Assembly: GCA_037783545.1 (NCBI GenBank)
Contig: JBBELK010000451.1
Span: 1,533,810-1,597,809, forward strand
Direction: 5' to 3'
DNA from: Henricia sp. BOLD:AAB3569
Taxonomy: Eukaryota > Echinodermata > Asteroidea > Spinulosida > Echinasteridae
DNA: 64,000 nucleotides
A model generated the notes under the pieces. That model saw nothing but the letters and a program-made list of their open reading frames with translations, did no database searches and was not told where the DNA came from. This document shows, piece by piece, positions 30,931 to 41,544 of the stretch; position 1 is the stretch's first letter; every line of letters begins with the position of its first letter. The position numbers and the translations under genes are program-made.

Positions 30931-32264
30931 GTGCTTAAAAAAGTTGGCGGCATCCTTACTCAAAAGCTATAGGCGCCTGGAATTGTATAGTTTCGAGAGG
31001 TTCTGTGGTTCTTATCGAGTCCTTTCTGATTTTTGTTCTACAGTTGGTTTAATTGGGAGGGAGGGAGGGAGGGATGGAGGGAGGGAAGGGGAGTTGGGTG
31101 GCAATATTTTTCGTCATCTGACGGAATTGTTACGGCATTTCCATTAGTCAAAGAAAAAATCATACTTCTTTCGTAGTTGAGACATTGGCAACCGTGTAAA
31201 CAACGCAATTGTCATACATGGACAATCATTTTGAGAGTAATTGGTCGATAACTAAACAGCTTGTAGGTTTTCTAACTAACTATCAATTTACAAAAATATA
31301 TAAACAATTCAGAGATGCAAGCCATGAGGAAATATATCACATCTTTAACGTATACTCGCGTCATGTGGATTCGCTAGGATAGGCGGAGCGCCGGCGGTAC
31401 GCGGTACATTCATGCCAAACAGGCAAGAGCAAATAAATGTGAACAGCGCCCCCTTGTCTGTACTGCGTGCTGGTGGCCCAAAGACCGACTGCGCCGAGTC
31501 TACATGGTCTAAGCCGACGCCATCTTGAAAAGGGGAAAAAACATGCGGTACGACTGCTCCTGAAAGATTCGGGTTTTACTGACGATTGTACGCCACTTTT
31601 CAGACAATTTCAGCCAGGGAGGTATGTAGAACGTATAGAGACTTTGATTTTACCAAAAATAGCAATTTCCTGTAAAATAAGTAAACTAAAGATTCCATTT
31701 TGAGTAACGGTTTTGATGGGGGGAAAAAAGCTGCTCTTGAAAGCCATGCAGTTTGATCTGGATGGCTTTCAGTATTTGGAAGTAGGTTTACCTGACCACT
31801 GGCTACGGCGCCAGCCTAACTCCTGTTCGTCGCTGCATTTTGCCCACTACCCAGACGATCGTATTGACGGCTTGAAATACGTATACATTTCGCGGGACAT
31901 GTAGTGGGGGTCAGAGGTCAGTGTTTTTTTTTTTTAATTACCATTCACTTATTTTAACACATTAAATGTGTTTTATTGCAAGAACAACTCTTAATAAGTA
32001 TAAGGAACACCCTCAAACGTGAGATTTCGTGAAATCTGAAGGCAACGTGTTCCTTTAAGTAAACGAAAAGAAAAAAAAGGAGATTTGCAATGTCCAAAAA
32101 TGTAATCAACCATTTTGCCTGAAAATCCTTACTTAAGTGGAGTATTTCCGCCCGAGATGATATATTTTTATCAGTAAACTATAACGGTATCTGTTTCGGA
32201 AAACAATGTTCAAAACCCAACTTTGGTGATTATTAATCTTTGGCCATTGATTTAAAAAAATTTT

Positions 32265-32352
32265 GAGTTGATTTGGGACCGAGTTGACTCAGGTCCGAGT
32301 TGACTCGGGACCGAGTTGACTCGGGACCGAGTTGACCGGGACCGAGTTGACC
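32265..32352. repeat. Inverted copy of the GTCAACTCGGTCCC minisatellite
   Basis: Five units of GGGACCGAGTTGACTC, the complement of the 28.9-kb array. Confidence 0.9.
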
Positions 32353-32577
32353 TGTACCCAAAAAATACCCTATTCTCACCCAAAATATTGGTTTTTCCCA
32401 TCAAATCTGCACAGGTTAACCCTTTTAACGATGCTTAATCAGTCAACAGGGTCAGCTTCTCAACTCTTACCGATAGGTATACAGTATCAGTACAAGGTGC
32501 ATAACATTACCTAACTATAGGCGTATAGCCACTCGGCGGCGAAGCTGCACAGCCACAGGCGCCGACCCACCATGGGG

Positions 32578-32738
32578 GTCAGACAAGTCGACCGTTGAGA
32601 CAACTCGACTCGAGACAAGTCGACCGTTGAGACAACTCGACCGTTGAGACAACTCGACCGTATGTGCGATAAATGGAAAGACAAGTCGACCGTTGAGACA
32701 AGTCGACCGTTGAGACAAGTCGACCGTTGAGACAAGTA
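32578..32738. repeat. 22-bp minisatellite (GTCGACCGTTGAGACAA)
   Basis: About seven units alternating GACAAGTCGACCGTTGA and GACAACTCGACCGTTGA. The reverse-orientation relative is at 41115-41266. The unit contains the palindrome GTCGAC. Confidence 0.9.
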
Positions 32739-32739
32739 A

Positions 32740-33690
32740 AAGGGGGGAGGTGATGGTGCTTACCCATTCAGTGACACGGCCGTTCTGGTCGACATGTTTT
32801 TATTGTTTAAAAATAAAATATGTTATTTTAATTTCAAAATTTAAGTGTGTCCGCTGAGTTGTCTCAGTAGGTATGTGTGAATATTGCAATTCACGCACAG
32901 CAACTTCGTCGAAGCCTCGTTTTCGTTTTGAACGGCGCGGGAGCGTTGTGTTAAAATGCTCCTCGAAATATCAGGTTTTGTTAGTACTTACACTGTTTGT
33001 CACCGGGTTATTTTACTTTGGTGACATAGAACACATACCTATTATTAGAGTTTTGACTGAATTTCTCAAAAGTTATCTTCTCCAGCTGCACATTTTCTTC
33101 CTACACGTCTGTCTTTTTTTCTCTCATACAAATCGTTGATATTTTTGCATAAGGTCAGGGCAATATTTTTTCAGAATATGCTAGTATTTTTCTTTACTTA
33201 ATTGTCTATCATCCTGCCGAGTTTCATCCAAATTAAATGTTAAACATCGTCGTTACCCTAACCCCCCGACGTTTGCAAAGATTAAAAAACGTTTAGAAGT
33301 TAAGGAAGAAATTACCGAATTTCCAAGTCTTGTGATCGGTATTCATCCGCCACTTGCAAGCCACCTGCACAAAATGACAGTTTCTCATTGGTCAAACGCT
33401 CACAAAAGGCATCCGCGTAGCTGGCTGTACTTGCTGTTTGACACAGAGTAGTTTCTTCTCCAGGCGTTCTTATACACCACAGCTTAGAGAAATTTCAGGG
33501 GACCGGGTGGCTTTGGAATCCGCTGCGTGGTTTTACTGGTACTATGATACCGGAGAGCCCCAAGTGTAAGGATGGGTCCAGGGGAAAGATGATCTCTAGT
33601 CAGCATTAAACACGTGACCTCTCCATGTGGCAAAAAGGCTAATGTTATTGGGCTAAAAGGTTGTTAACTTTTAATCAGAATTAAATACAT
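32740..33690. other. Unannotated stretch, no gene supported
   Basis: Unique-looking AT-rich DNA. Several short open frames have no splice context, and no repeat ends were recognised. Confidence 0.5.
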
Positions 33691-33847
33691 GTGTACCTTA
33701 TGGGCGAGGGCGAAGTGACTTCACCCGGTCCCGGTGACAAGATCCATTGTTTTTCACTAGGCATGCGAATTGCGTGCATAGCAACCGATAAAAAAGATCG
33801 GCGCGCTGAGTCTGGTTTCTATCTAAACTTGTGGCATATTTCTTTAA

Positions 33848-33981
33848 AGGCAGAGGCTCGTCAGCAATGCGCGCCCGCCAAATTCGTGCCACGAAATACG
33901 CAACTCCATAGCATAGTTTTAGGGGCTGCGTATTTCGTGTCACCTTTTTGGCGTGCGCGCCTTGCTGACGAGCCTGTGCCT
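33848..33981. mobile_element. TTAA MITE, AGGCACAGG family, intact copy
   Basis: TTAA on both sides (33844-33847, 33982-33985), ends AGGCAGAGGCTCGTCAGC and GCTGACGAGCCTGTGCCT. Internal inverted pieces include CGAAATACGCAACTCC and GGGGCTGCGTATTTCG. Confidence 0.88.
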
Positions 33982-34592
33982 TTAACCTACAAAAATGTAT
34001 TGTTTTAGTCATACCCTCAAAGTACTGATTACTGACCCAATAGCTCACACAATAATACCAAATGAGTTTAAAACATGAAATAAAGAATAGTCGTGATTTA
34101 ACGTGATCACCTTGGGATCCAGTAAGAATTATGCTACTTTGTGGCGTCAGTTTGGATGTCTTTTGGATGGAATGGTGGCTTTTAATAAATCTTTTGACCA
34201 GATTAATTCGCTGGTCGAAAATGCCATCTTGTGTTTAAACAATGGGTAGTCGTATAACACATCATTATTTCATTTCACTGCTTGCATATTTTGAATTATT
34301 TTCCGAGACGTGTGTGTGTGTGTGTTTGTTTGTAGTAGGCCTAACAAGGGTTAGAAAAGGGACACAGTCACAGGATTTCCAACTCCACAAGAAAGACAAA
34401 GCCGAGTTATCATTCAATATACTCTCCCACTTTTACTACTGTACAGCTAACATACCGCAACACAACAACGAAGTCCCGTGTGCATCATAAGCACACCGCA
34501 CAGGAAGCAAGACTAATACAAAGAATTAGTAATACATGTACAATGTTATACAATGTAATACATAACCCCAGGCGCCACGTGGCCAGACTCTT

Positions 34593-34625
34593 CTGGCACG
34601 CGCCAAAAGGATTGGCGCGTGCCAG
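34593..34625. repeat. Perfect 14-bp-stem hairpin
   Basis: CTGGCACGCGCCAA, loop AAGGA, TTGGCGCGTGCCAG. It lies immediately upstream of a SINE. No tract follows that would suggest a terminator. Confidence 0.8.
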
Positions 34626-34650
34626 CTCTACACGCAAACTAGGTTGTGGA

Positions 34651-34982
34651 GCGCGTGTGGTCTAGTGGGTATGAAGTGGGACTCCCAATCAGAGGTTGGG
34701 GGTTCGAGCCCCACTTCGACCAACGTGTCTGTGTCCCTGGGCAAGGCACTTAATCCCAGTTGCCTCGTCAACCCAAGCGATATATGGGAAGCTGTTAAGG
34801 GGAATGCCACAATCTAACTGCTGATAGGGTTGTGCGCCTGACCAGCAGCCACCTAGTTGAAGCGAAATGGTTCTGGTGATTCCCTGATGGCAGCGGTAAT
34901 AATGGTAACAGCGCCTTGAGCACCCTGCAGGGTGGATATGTGCGCTATACAAATCTAATCATTATTATTATTATTATTATTA
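34651..34982 (+). repeat. tRNA-derived SINE with LINE-like tail and (ATT)n end
   Basis: The tRNA-like head has TGGTCTAGTGGGTATGAAG and a B box GGGTTCGAGCCCC, followed by CTGGGCAAGGCACTTAATCC. The 3' end is GTGCGCTATACAAATCTAATC and then an ATT repeat. The GCGCTATA-AAT tail with trinucleotide repeats is known from CR1/L2-mobilised SINEs in many animals. This copy is complete and little decayed. Confidence 0.88.
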
Positions 34983-35029
34983 GGTCAGTGCTCGGCAGAA
35001 GTTCCGTTCTGCCTCCAGAGTCTGATTAA

Positions 35030-35222
35030 AGACACAGTCTCGTCAGCAATGCGCGCGCGGCATATTCGTGCCGTAGCGCCGCGAAATACGCCGCGCAATA
35101 TATGACTGCTTCAGCTGACGTCTAGTCAAAAGCGGTCCCGGTTTTCTGGCAGGCCTAGCTTGTTGGCACAATGGTGTCTGTTGCGAAACTTTATTGCAAT
35201 GCGGCGGTGCTCGGCCCGGTCA
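35030..35222. repeat. Half TTAA MITE fused to a dispersed repeat
   Basis: A left end of the AGGCACAGG family follows TTAA (AGACACAGTCTCGTCAGC). From about 35093 it becomes a segment shared with 40376-40505 (ATGACTGCTTCAGCTGACG, GGTCCCGGTTTTCTGGCAG). The right end of the MITE is missing. Confidence 0.75.
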
Positions 35223-36090
35223 CAAGTGCAGATACGTATTTCAACCATTATATTTTGACAAATATATCCAGCAATGACTGGTCACAATTATTTTAACCAA
35301 AATGAGTCTCATTTTAAGGCAAACCCTATGCAAAAGAATGGAAAACGCATGACGAATGAAAAACGTTTTGCTCCACCCGTTGTCTGTATCGGGCCATAGA
35401 GCGATTGAGATGCAAATGGATAAAAAAAAACGCAGGATGGATAAAATAAACGTATCGACCTGTAAAGGAAAGGCGCCTTTATTTGGTGTAAACCGACACA
35501 CAAAAAATTGAACAATCGCAAACACCTAAATTCACCAACCAAATTGATTTTGCCAATTTTCAGTATTGTTTTACTCTGGACAAAAACATATATATATTCG
35601 TGCCGCGTTCCCGTAAAGTGACGCACAAAAATGCACGCACAACAATCGCTTAAAAACGATTCAGTGTGAATGAGCGTTAGTAAACTCATCCATAAAGTTT
35701 GCAAATTTGTTTTGATAGAATTAATGGGCACCCACCACCAAAGTAAAAAGAAAAGACAAGAAATCATGCGTCTTGTAGCACCCAAATCAAGTTGTCCCTC
35801 ACGGTCAGTCTGGCGACGCCGCTCGCCTACGCCTATAGAACTTTATGGCAATGAGTACAGTGACAAGAACTGTCAGCAATATCGATAAATTATTGGCTTG
35901 GCGGTCGATTATTTTATCTAACAATTTCGAAATTGTGTTACCAGCGTCAACTATAGTGGACGTTTGAGAAGTGTAAAATAACAAAAGACTAGAGGTATGA
36001 CGTTTGTTGTTACAAACGCCAGGTGATCGGGTTAAATGAACATTTTGTGATGAATTTCAGACGTTGTTATCACCTGTGGAATGGCAAAAA
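35223..36090. other. Unannotated stretch, no gene supported
   Basis: Contains open frames up to 158 codons on the minus strand without splice sites, start context or recognisable domains. No repeat ends seen. Confidence 0.45.
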
Positions 36091-36100
36091 TGGAAGTTCA

Positions 36101-36219
36101 GCAGCCGATTTCACGAAACTTTACGCAATTGCGCAAGTCCACTTACGCCATTACTTGCGCAATAACGTATGGCGTAAGTGGACTTGCGCAATTGCGTAAA
36201 GTTTCGTGAAATCGGCTGC
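36101..36219. mobile_element. Near-perfect hairpin MITE, 119 bp
   Basis: GCAGCCGATTTCACGAAAC is followed by ACGCAATTGCGCAAGTCCAC, and the right half is almost its exact inverse. The whole unit would fold into a stem of about 55 bp. Relative of 30766-30930. Confidence 0.9.
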
Positions 36220-36249
36220 TGTATACACTAATCCGGTAACTAATATCTC

Positions 36250-37330
36250 CTCCCTGCATATCCGCCATAGCTGGGGGTTGATAGCTTGCACCGTTTTGAG
36301 ATATGAATTGTTGAAATAATAACCTTTGAAATCTTGTAATGTGACACCTGTGACGACATCATGACGTCACAATTTTGTGCACAAATTGTTCAACAATTTG
36401 ATAAACATCAAGTTCTTAAATGTGGCGAAAGAATCATGCAAATATCTGCTGTAGTTCTCAAGATACAGCATTTTAAAACATCTCAGCTCCAAATTTGCGT
36501 GATTTGACACCACATTACGTAACCACCGTCCATGTAATGACGTCACCAATGGTATAGTCAAAAGGTCCACATGTGTGGAAACATTTCGTTCCGTAGAAAT
36601 ATGGTCAAATTCACTACCACTTTGAATCTATTTGCATTCAAAATGCTAAAAAATTGCACATTTTCGAACAACTTCCGGTTTGGACCGGAAGTAGGCGTCA
36701 CACAGGGGTCATGACATCGTATGATTTGTTCAGTTCATTTAGACTTATCATGTTGTGAAAGAATTGTTCAAGTATCTATTACGGTTCTTGAGATATGAAT
36801 TTTGAAAATAATAACCTTTGAATTTTTGTAATTTGACACCTGTGACGATATCATGACGTCACAATGTTGTGCACAAATTGTTCAACAATTTGATAAACAT
36901 CAAGTTCTTAAATGTGGCGAAAGAATCATGCAAATATCTGCTGTAGTTCTCAAGATACAGCATTTTAAAACAATTCAGCTCCAAATTTGCGTATTTTGAC
37001 GCCACATTACGTAACCACCGTCCATGTGATGACGTCACAAATGGTATAGTCAAAAAGTCTACATGTGTGGAAACATTTCGTTCCGTAGAAATATGGTCAA
37101 ATTCACTACCACTTTGAATCTATTTGCATTCAAAACGCTTACAAAATGCACATTTTCGAACAACTTCCGGTTTGGACCGGAAGTAGGCGTCACACAGGGG
37201 TCATGACATCGTATGATTTGTTCAGTTCATTTAGACTTATCATGTTGTGAAAGAATTGTTCAAGTATCTATTACGGTTCTTGAGATATGAATTTTGGAAA
37301 TAATAACCTTTGAATTTTTGTAATTTGACA
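36250..37330. repeat. Tandem segmental repeat, about 485-490-bp unit x2
   Basis: AATTGTTCAACAATTTGATA recurs at 36384 and 36868, and TCATGACATCGTATGATTTG at 36709 and 37201. Each unit holds GTTTGGACCGGAAGTAGGCG and two TGACGTCA sites. Confidence 0.92.
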
Positions 37331-38050
37331 CCTGATGACGTCATGATTACGTCACACTTGATGCCATCGTGATACTATACATTCTGGTGAAAGTCTGCCG
37401 TAGGGCCTATGTCTGTATCTAATTTACTAACGATTCAGCTTGGTTTGATAGGCATTGTTGCTGGTAAGTGTAAAAACTGAGATTCTCAGTTTCGTTGAAC
37501 TTTGACCTCCAATTGACCCCAGAGAGAAGGGTCAGATGAAAATGCCCACACAAAGAAAATTGTAGCACAGAATGTCATCTGTAAACCTGCCAAATACGAA
37601 GATCCTGGGTCACGTGGTTTTCAAGACGGAAGCATTTTAAAATATGCATATTTTGTTTTTTTGGGGGGTGTAATTTGATACTTGATGACGTCACGATGAC
37701 GTCACGCTTGATGCCATCATAATATTATACACGCTGGTGAAAGTCTGCCATAGGACCTATGCCTGTACTTAGTTACTTAAAGATTCAGCTTGGTTTGATG
37801 GGCATTGTTGCTCAATTAGTGCAAAAATTGCGATTTTCGTTTTTCGTTGAACTTTGACCTCAGATTGACCCCAGAAGGAAGGGTCAGATGAAAATGCCCA
37901 CAGGAAGAAAATCGTAGGCCATGATCTTATCTATAAGCCTGCTAAATACGAAAATCATGGGTCACGTGGTTTTCCAGACGGAAGCATTTTAAAACATGCA
38001 TATTTTAGTCATTTTTGGGTTGTAATTTGATACCCAATGACGTCACAATG
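37331..38050. repeat. Tandem segmental repeat, about 350-bp unit x2
   Basis: GGTGAAAGTCTGCC, GTTTGATAGGCATTGTTGCT and AAGGGTCAGATGAAAATGCC recur at an interval of about 350 bp. The units are separated by paired TGACGTCA sites. Confidence 0.9.
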
Positions 38051-38150
38051 ACGTCACCCTTGTATGCACACCTTCACATTGGGGTTGATGTTCCTACAAA
38101 GTTTCAAGTTGATAGCTTGAACCGTTTTGAAGAAAAGCTCTGGAAACGTT

Positions 38151-38215
38151 TGAGTGGAAAAAAAAAAAAAAAAAAAAAAAACTAGACCTGTGTTCGTTCT
38201 TGACAACGAACACAT
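38151..38215. repeat. A-tract followed by a hairpin (GTGTTCGTT stem)
   Basis: About 24 A, then CTAGACCT and the hairpin GTGTTCGTT-CTTGAC-AACGAACAC (38190-38213). It closes the 37-38-kb repeat module. Confidence 0.8.
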
Positions 38216-38269
38216 GGCTGTTCCCCTCCTTTTTATAAACATATATGGTGTTCGGGATGACCTTTGTTA

Positions 38270-39490
38270 GTGATCGTAAATGAAGAAATCACGATCGTAT
38301 GTCAAACGGTCGAGTTTTTATCGATTTTTAAATATCGAATTTTATTACATGCCCCTTTAATCTGACATGTAGGGAAGGTCAAAGGTGTTGATATATGTTT
38401 GGATACCCCACCCTAGTCGAAGTGTAACACAGTTGACCCCATCGTGATATATTGTACCCCTTTCAAATGGAAAGGCAAAATCTGTTTGACCAACAGGAAA
38501 CGAGGTCAAAGGTCAAGCCGTGTGCGCATCTTAAAGACATTTGTTAGTGATCGTATATGCAGAAGGAATCAATTTCGAAGGTCAAACGGTAGATTTTGTA
38601 TTGATTTTTAAATATTTAATTACGTAATCATCTTGTCGCTAGAGGGCGCTATTTCGTACGATGACGTCATCTCTTATATTTTTGGAAAGCTTAAGGGCCT
38701 CTGATAATAACACCATTGACCCTATCTCAATACCTCCTACCACTTTCAAACTAAGGGCCACTTCCGGTTTCGACCGGAAATGAGCAAGGTCAAAGGTCAC
38801 GACCATATTTGTTGGATACACCACCCTAGGTCTAAGTGTAATACAGTTGACCACATCCAGATATCTTGTACCACTTTCAAATGGCAAGGCAAAATCTGTT
38901 TGACCAATAGGAAACGAGGTCCAAGGTCAAGGGGTGTGCGCATCTCAAAGACCCTTGTTAATCATCGTATATGGCGAAGGAATCAAGATCGTAGGTCAAA
39001 CGGTTGATTTTGTATTGATTTTCCAATATTTCATTACGTAATCATCTTGTCGCTAGAGGGCGCTATTTCGTACGATGACGTCATCACTTATATTTTTGGA
39101 AAGCTTAAGGGCCTCTGGTAATAACACCATTGACCCCATCTCAATACCTCCTTTCACTTTCAAACTAAGGGCCACTTCCGGTTTCGACCGGAAGTGAGCA
39201 AGGTCAAAGGTCACCAACATATTTTTTAGATACCCCACCCTAGTCGAAGTGTAACACAAGTGACTTTGTCCAAATATCTTGCACCACTTTCAAATGGCAA
39301 GGCAAAATCTGTTTGACCAATAGGAAACGAGGTCAAAGGTCAAGGGGTGTGCGCATCTCAAAGACCTTTGTTAGTCATCGTATATGCCGAAGGAATCAAG
39401 ATCGTAGGTCAAACGGTTGATTTGTTATTGATTTTTGAATATTTAATTTATTAAACTTTATGTCCCTTTAATCTGACACGTGATGACGTC
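38270..39490. repeat. Tandem segmental repeat, about 415-bp unit, almost three copies
   Basis: CGCTAGAGGGCGCTATTTCG recurs at 38637 and 39051, and CCACTTTCAAATGG with CTGTTTGACCAA three times. Mirrored minus-strand frames (ALSLKV, LLSEALKLSKN) come from the repetition and are not judged coding. Confidence 0.9.
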
Positions 39491-39599
39491 ATCATGACGT
39501 CATTAGTACTGTGCACAACTTTACATAGTGACCAATGTCCATGTGAAGTTTGAAGTCAATCATGAATGTGCAAGTGCCCGAAATAGCGTCTGAAAAAAG

Positions 39600-39752
39600 T
39601 GGAAGAAGGAAAAGAAAAAAAAAAATAAAAAAAAAAAAAAAAATCGTAACGAAAACAAAGGCTGTTCCGACCCGAATCGGAACAGCCAAAAAAAAAAAAA
39701 AAATCGTACGAGAGTAATAGGTGATCGGGCTGTTGGCCCGATCACCTAATAA
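39600..39752. repeat. Two A-rich tracts each followed by an 11-bp-stem hairpin
   Basis: Hairpin 1: GGCTGTTCCGA, loop CCCGAA, TCGGAACAGCC (39660-39687). Hairpin 2: GGTGATCGGGC, loop TGTTG, GCCCGATCACC, then TAATAA (39720-39752). The stem sequences differ but the A-rich leader and GG-CC closing pair are shared. Confidence 0.85.
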
Positions 39753-39789
39753 GGCTATGCTCATTAATGATCTAAAAGAAAAATACACG

Positions 39790-40630
39790 TGCGCCGCACG
39801 CCATGCCCCTTGGTCGAATACTCAAACAGCAGTTTGATAAAATGATGTCACCGTGGTATTCGACTAACCATTGTTTCAACCCAGGACAGTATTTTGGCCA
39901 GCAATTCTGTACTGGTCAACTCTGTAGCATACAAAAAGACACGAGGTTCATTACAAATTACCACTCCACCCGACAGACGTTCAAACCGACGTCACAAAGT
40001 AGCTCGTATTTCTTATTGGACCCCATAAGGCAACAACGTTAAATGACGAAGCTACTTTATTTCATGTTTTAGACTCATTTTATTTTGATTGCTTGGGGTA
40101 TATTGAATCATTGACCATATCGCCATCGAGGGTTTAACTTAAACAAAATAGTAAACAGAATAATTATGACAAAAAGTGGTTTTTATTATATTTATTACAT
40201 TTTTAATTCATACTGGTCGAATTCCCCTACCGGTCGAATATACCCGCATCTACCCTAGTTCTAGTTCGACCAATCATAAGCAGATAAACTTCTTATGCGC
40301 TTCACACCCCCGAAAAAAAAACCGCATGCCGCGATCGTACCGTACGTGGACAGGAAATGCGCCAAGCGCCGCGCGCAATATCTGACTGCTTAAGCTGACG
40401 TCTAGTCAAAAGCAGTCCCGGTTTTCTGGCAGTTCTAGCTTGTTGGCCCAGTGGTGTCTGTTGCGAAACTGAATTGCAATGCGGCAGTGCTCGGCCCGGT
40501 CACAAATAAAGTTGCAAAACCCATTAACTGTGCAGGAGGTTTTTCGCCCAAATTTTCACCTTTCTTTTGCGGATATTTTCTTTCGTACTGGACGAAACAT
40601 GCTCATCTTGGTATTGTTAGATTATTTATG
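39790..40630. other. Unannotated stretch with a shared repeat at its right end
   Basis: 40376-40505 matches 35093-35222. The rest has several CGGTCGAAT/GTATTCGAC fragments but no supported gene. Confidence 0.5.
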
Positions 40631-40633
40631 TCG

Positions 40634-41045
40634 TGTTCGGTATTTTTTTCATATACATTGAACACGGATTTGGGTAAATTTATATGTTGGAATCGATAGC
40701 TTATTCAATTCTAAGATATACTTCCCACTGACACTTCCGTCGCAAATGTTGCATTTCTGAGATAAATAAATGATAAAATTACTGCATAAAGTAATGCACA
40801 AAATGACGTGGCGAGCGGTCTGTGCGTAAGCGCAACAACAGAGGGCGCTGCACGCGCGCGTGAATGGTTATCTTGTGCACTAACTGAAGGCAATTTTTGA
40901 GGAAGAAAACGTGATTTTTCTACAGAAAAGCAACATTTGCGACAAAAGTGCAAGTGGGAAGTATATCTTAAAATTACATTATGTGTTGATTCCAGGAGGT
41001 AATTTCCTTAAAATCTTTGTTCAATGTATACGAAAAAAATACCTC
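40634..41045. mobile_element. Foldback family copy 3, best preserved
   Basis: Ends GGTATTTTTTTCATATAC and GTATACGAAAAAAATACC face each other. Inner arms carry GATATACTTCCCACT and GCAACATTTGCGAC on both sides around GCGCTGCACGCGCGCG. Confidence 0.82.
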
Positions 41046-41114
41046 GTGTTCTGTTCAATGACATTTATTTCACTGAAGTAAAGTAACTTTGACATTTTTT
41101 GACACATACCTAGT

Positions 41115-41266
41115 CTCAGCGGTCGACTTGTCTCGAGTCGAGTTGTCTCAACGGTCGAGATGTCTCAACGGTCGAGTTGTATCAACGGTCGACTTGTCTC
41201 AAGTCGAGTTGTCTCAACGGTCGACTTGTCTCAAGTCGAGTTGTCTCAACGGTCGACTTGTCTGAC
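41115..41266. repeat. 22-bp minisatellite (GAGTTGTCTCAACGGTCGAC)
   Basis: About seven units, reverse orientation to 32578-32738. Confidence 0.9.
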
Positions 41267-41544
41267 ATCCCCCACCATGCGCCGACGTTGTTCACAAAGA
41301 TTCATGACGAATGCAAGCAAAATCGATCGTGCCAACTGGCTTCGGCGTCCCTCAGTTTGGCGTGAACAGACGAGCAGGCGAACATCTCTTGTTCCAAAAA
41401 GCAGGCCACGGAATCCCCAAATTTGACACAAAACGTGTCTTTGTTGTTCATTGTTTTTGCTCGTAAGGCCATTTCGACAGACCATTTTGAAGGAGGTGCA
41501 AAGAGCGCCCTCTAGCGACGCATGTGCGTGCACAAAACATATCT

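Larger units (their letters stand above)
29353..32054. mobile_element. 2.7-kb TTAA-bounded element with giant palindromic core
   Basis: AGGAACACGTTGCCTTC at the left and its inverse at the right are each bounded by TTAA (29349-29352, 32055-32058), as in piggyBac-type insertion. The core is an inverted repeat with arms 29898-30782 and 30910-31788 of nearly identical sequence. No transposase was recognised. Paired mirrored ORFs in the arms (for example LVAQRPTAPSLHGLSRR) do not match a known family. Confidence 0.82.

Noticed and set aside
29994..31904. Paired mirrored frames such as LVAQRPTAPSLHGLSRR and LKSYRRLELYSFERFCG
   Set aside because: Both arms of the palindrome encode them by symmetry. 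No domain, no splice context, and no start context was seen. Kept only as part of the element.
36250..39490. Minus-strand frames repeated along the block (ALSLKV, LLNNLCTKL)
   Set aside because: They recur only because the DNA is tandemly duplicated. No starts, splice sites or domains.
39803..40042. 80-codon plus-strand frame (MPLGRILKQQFDKMMSPWYS...)
   Set aside because: No splice sites, no recognisable domain, and neighbouring sequence is repetitive.
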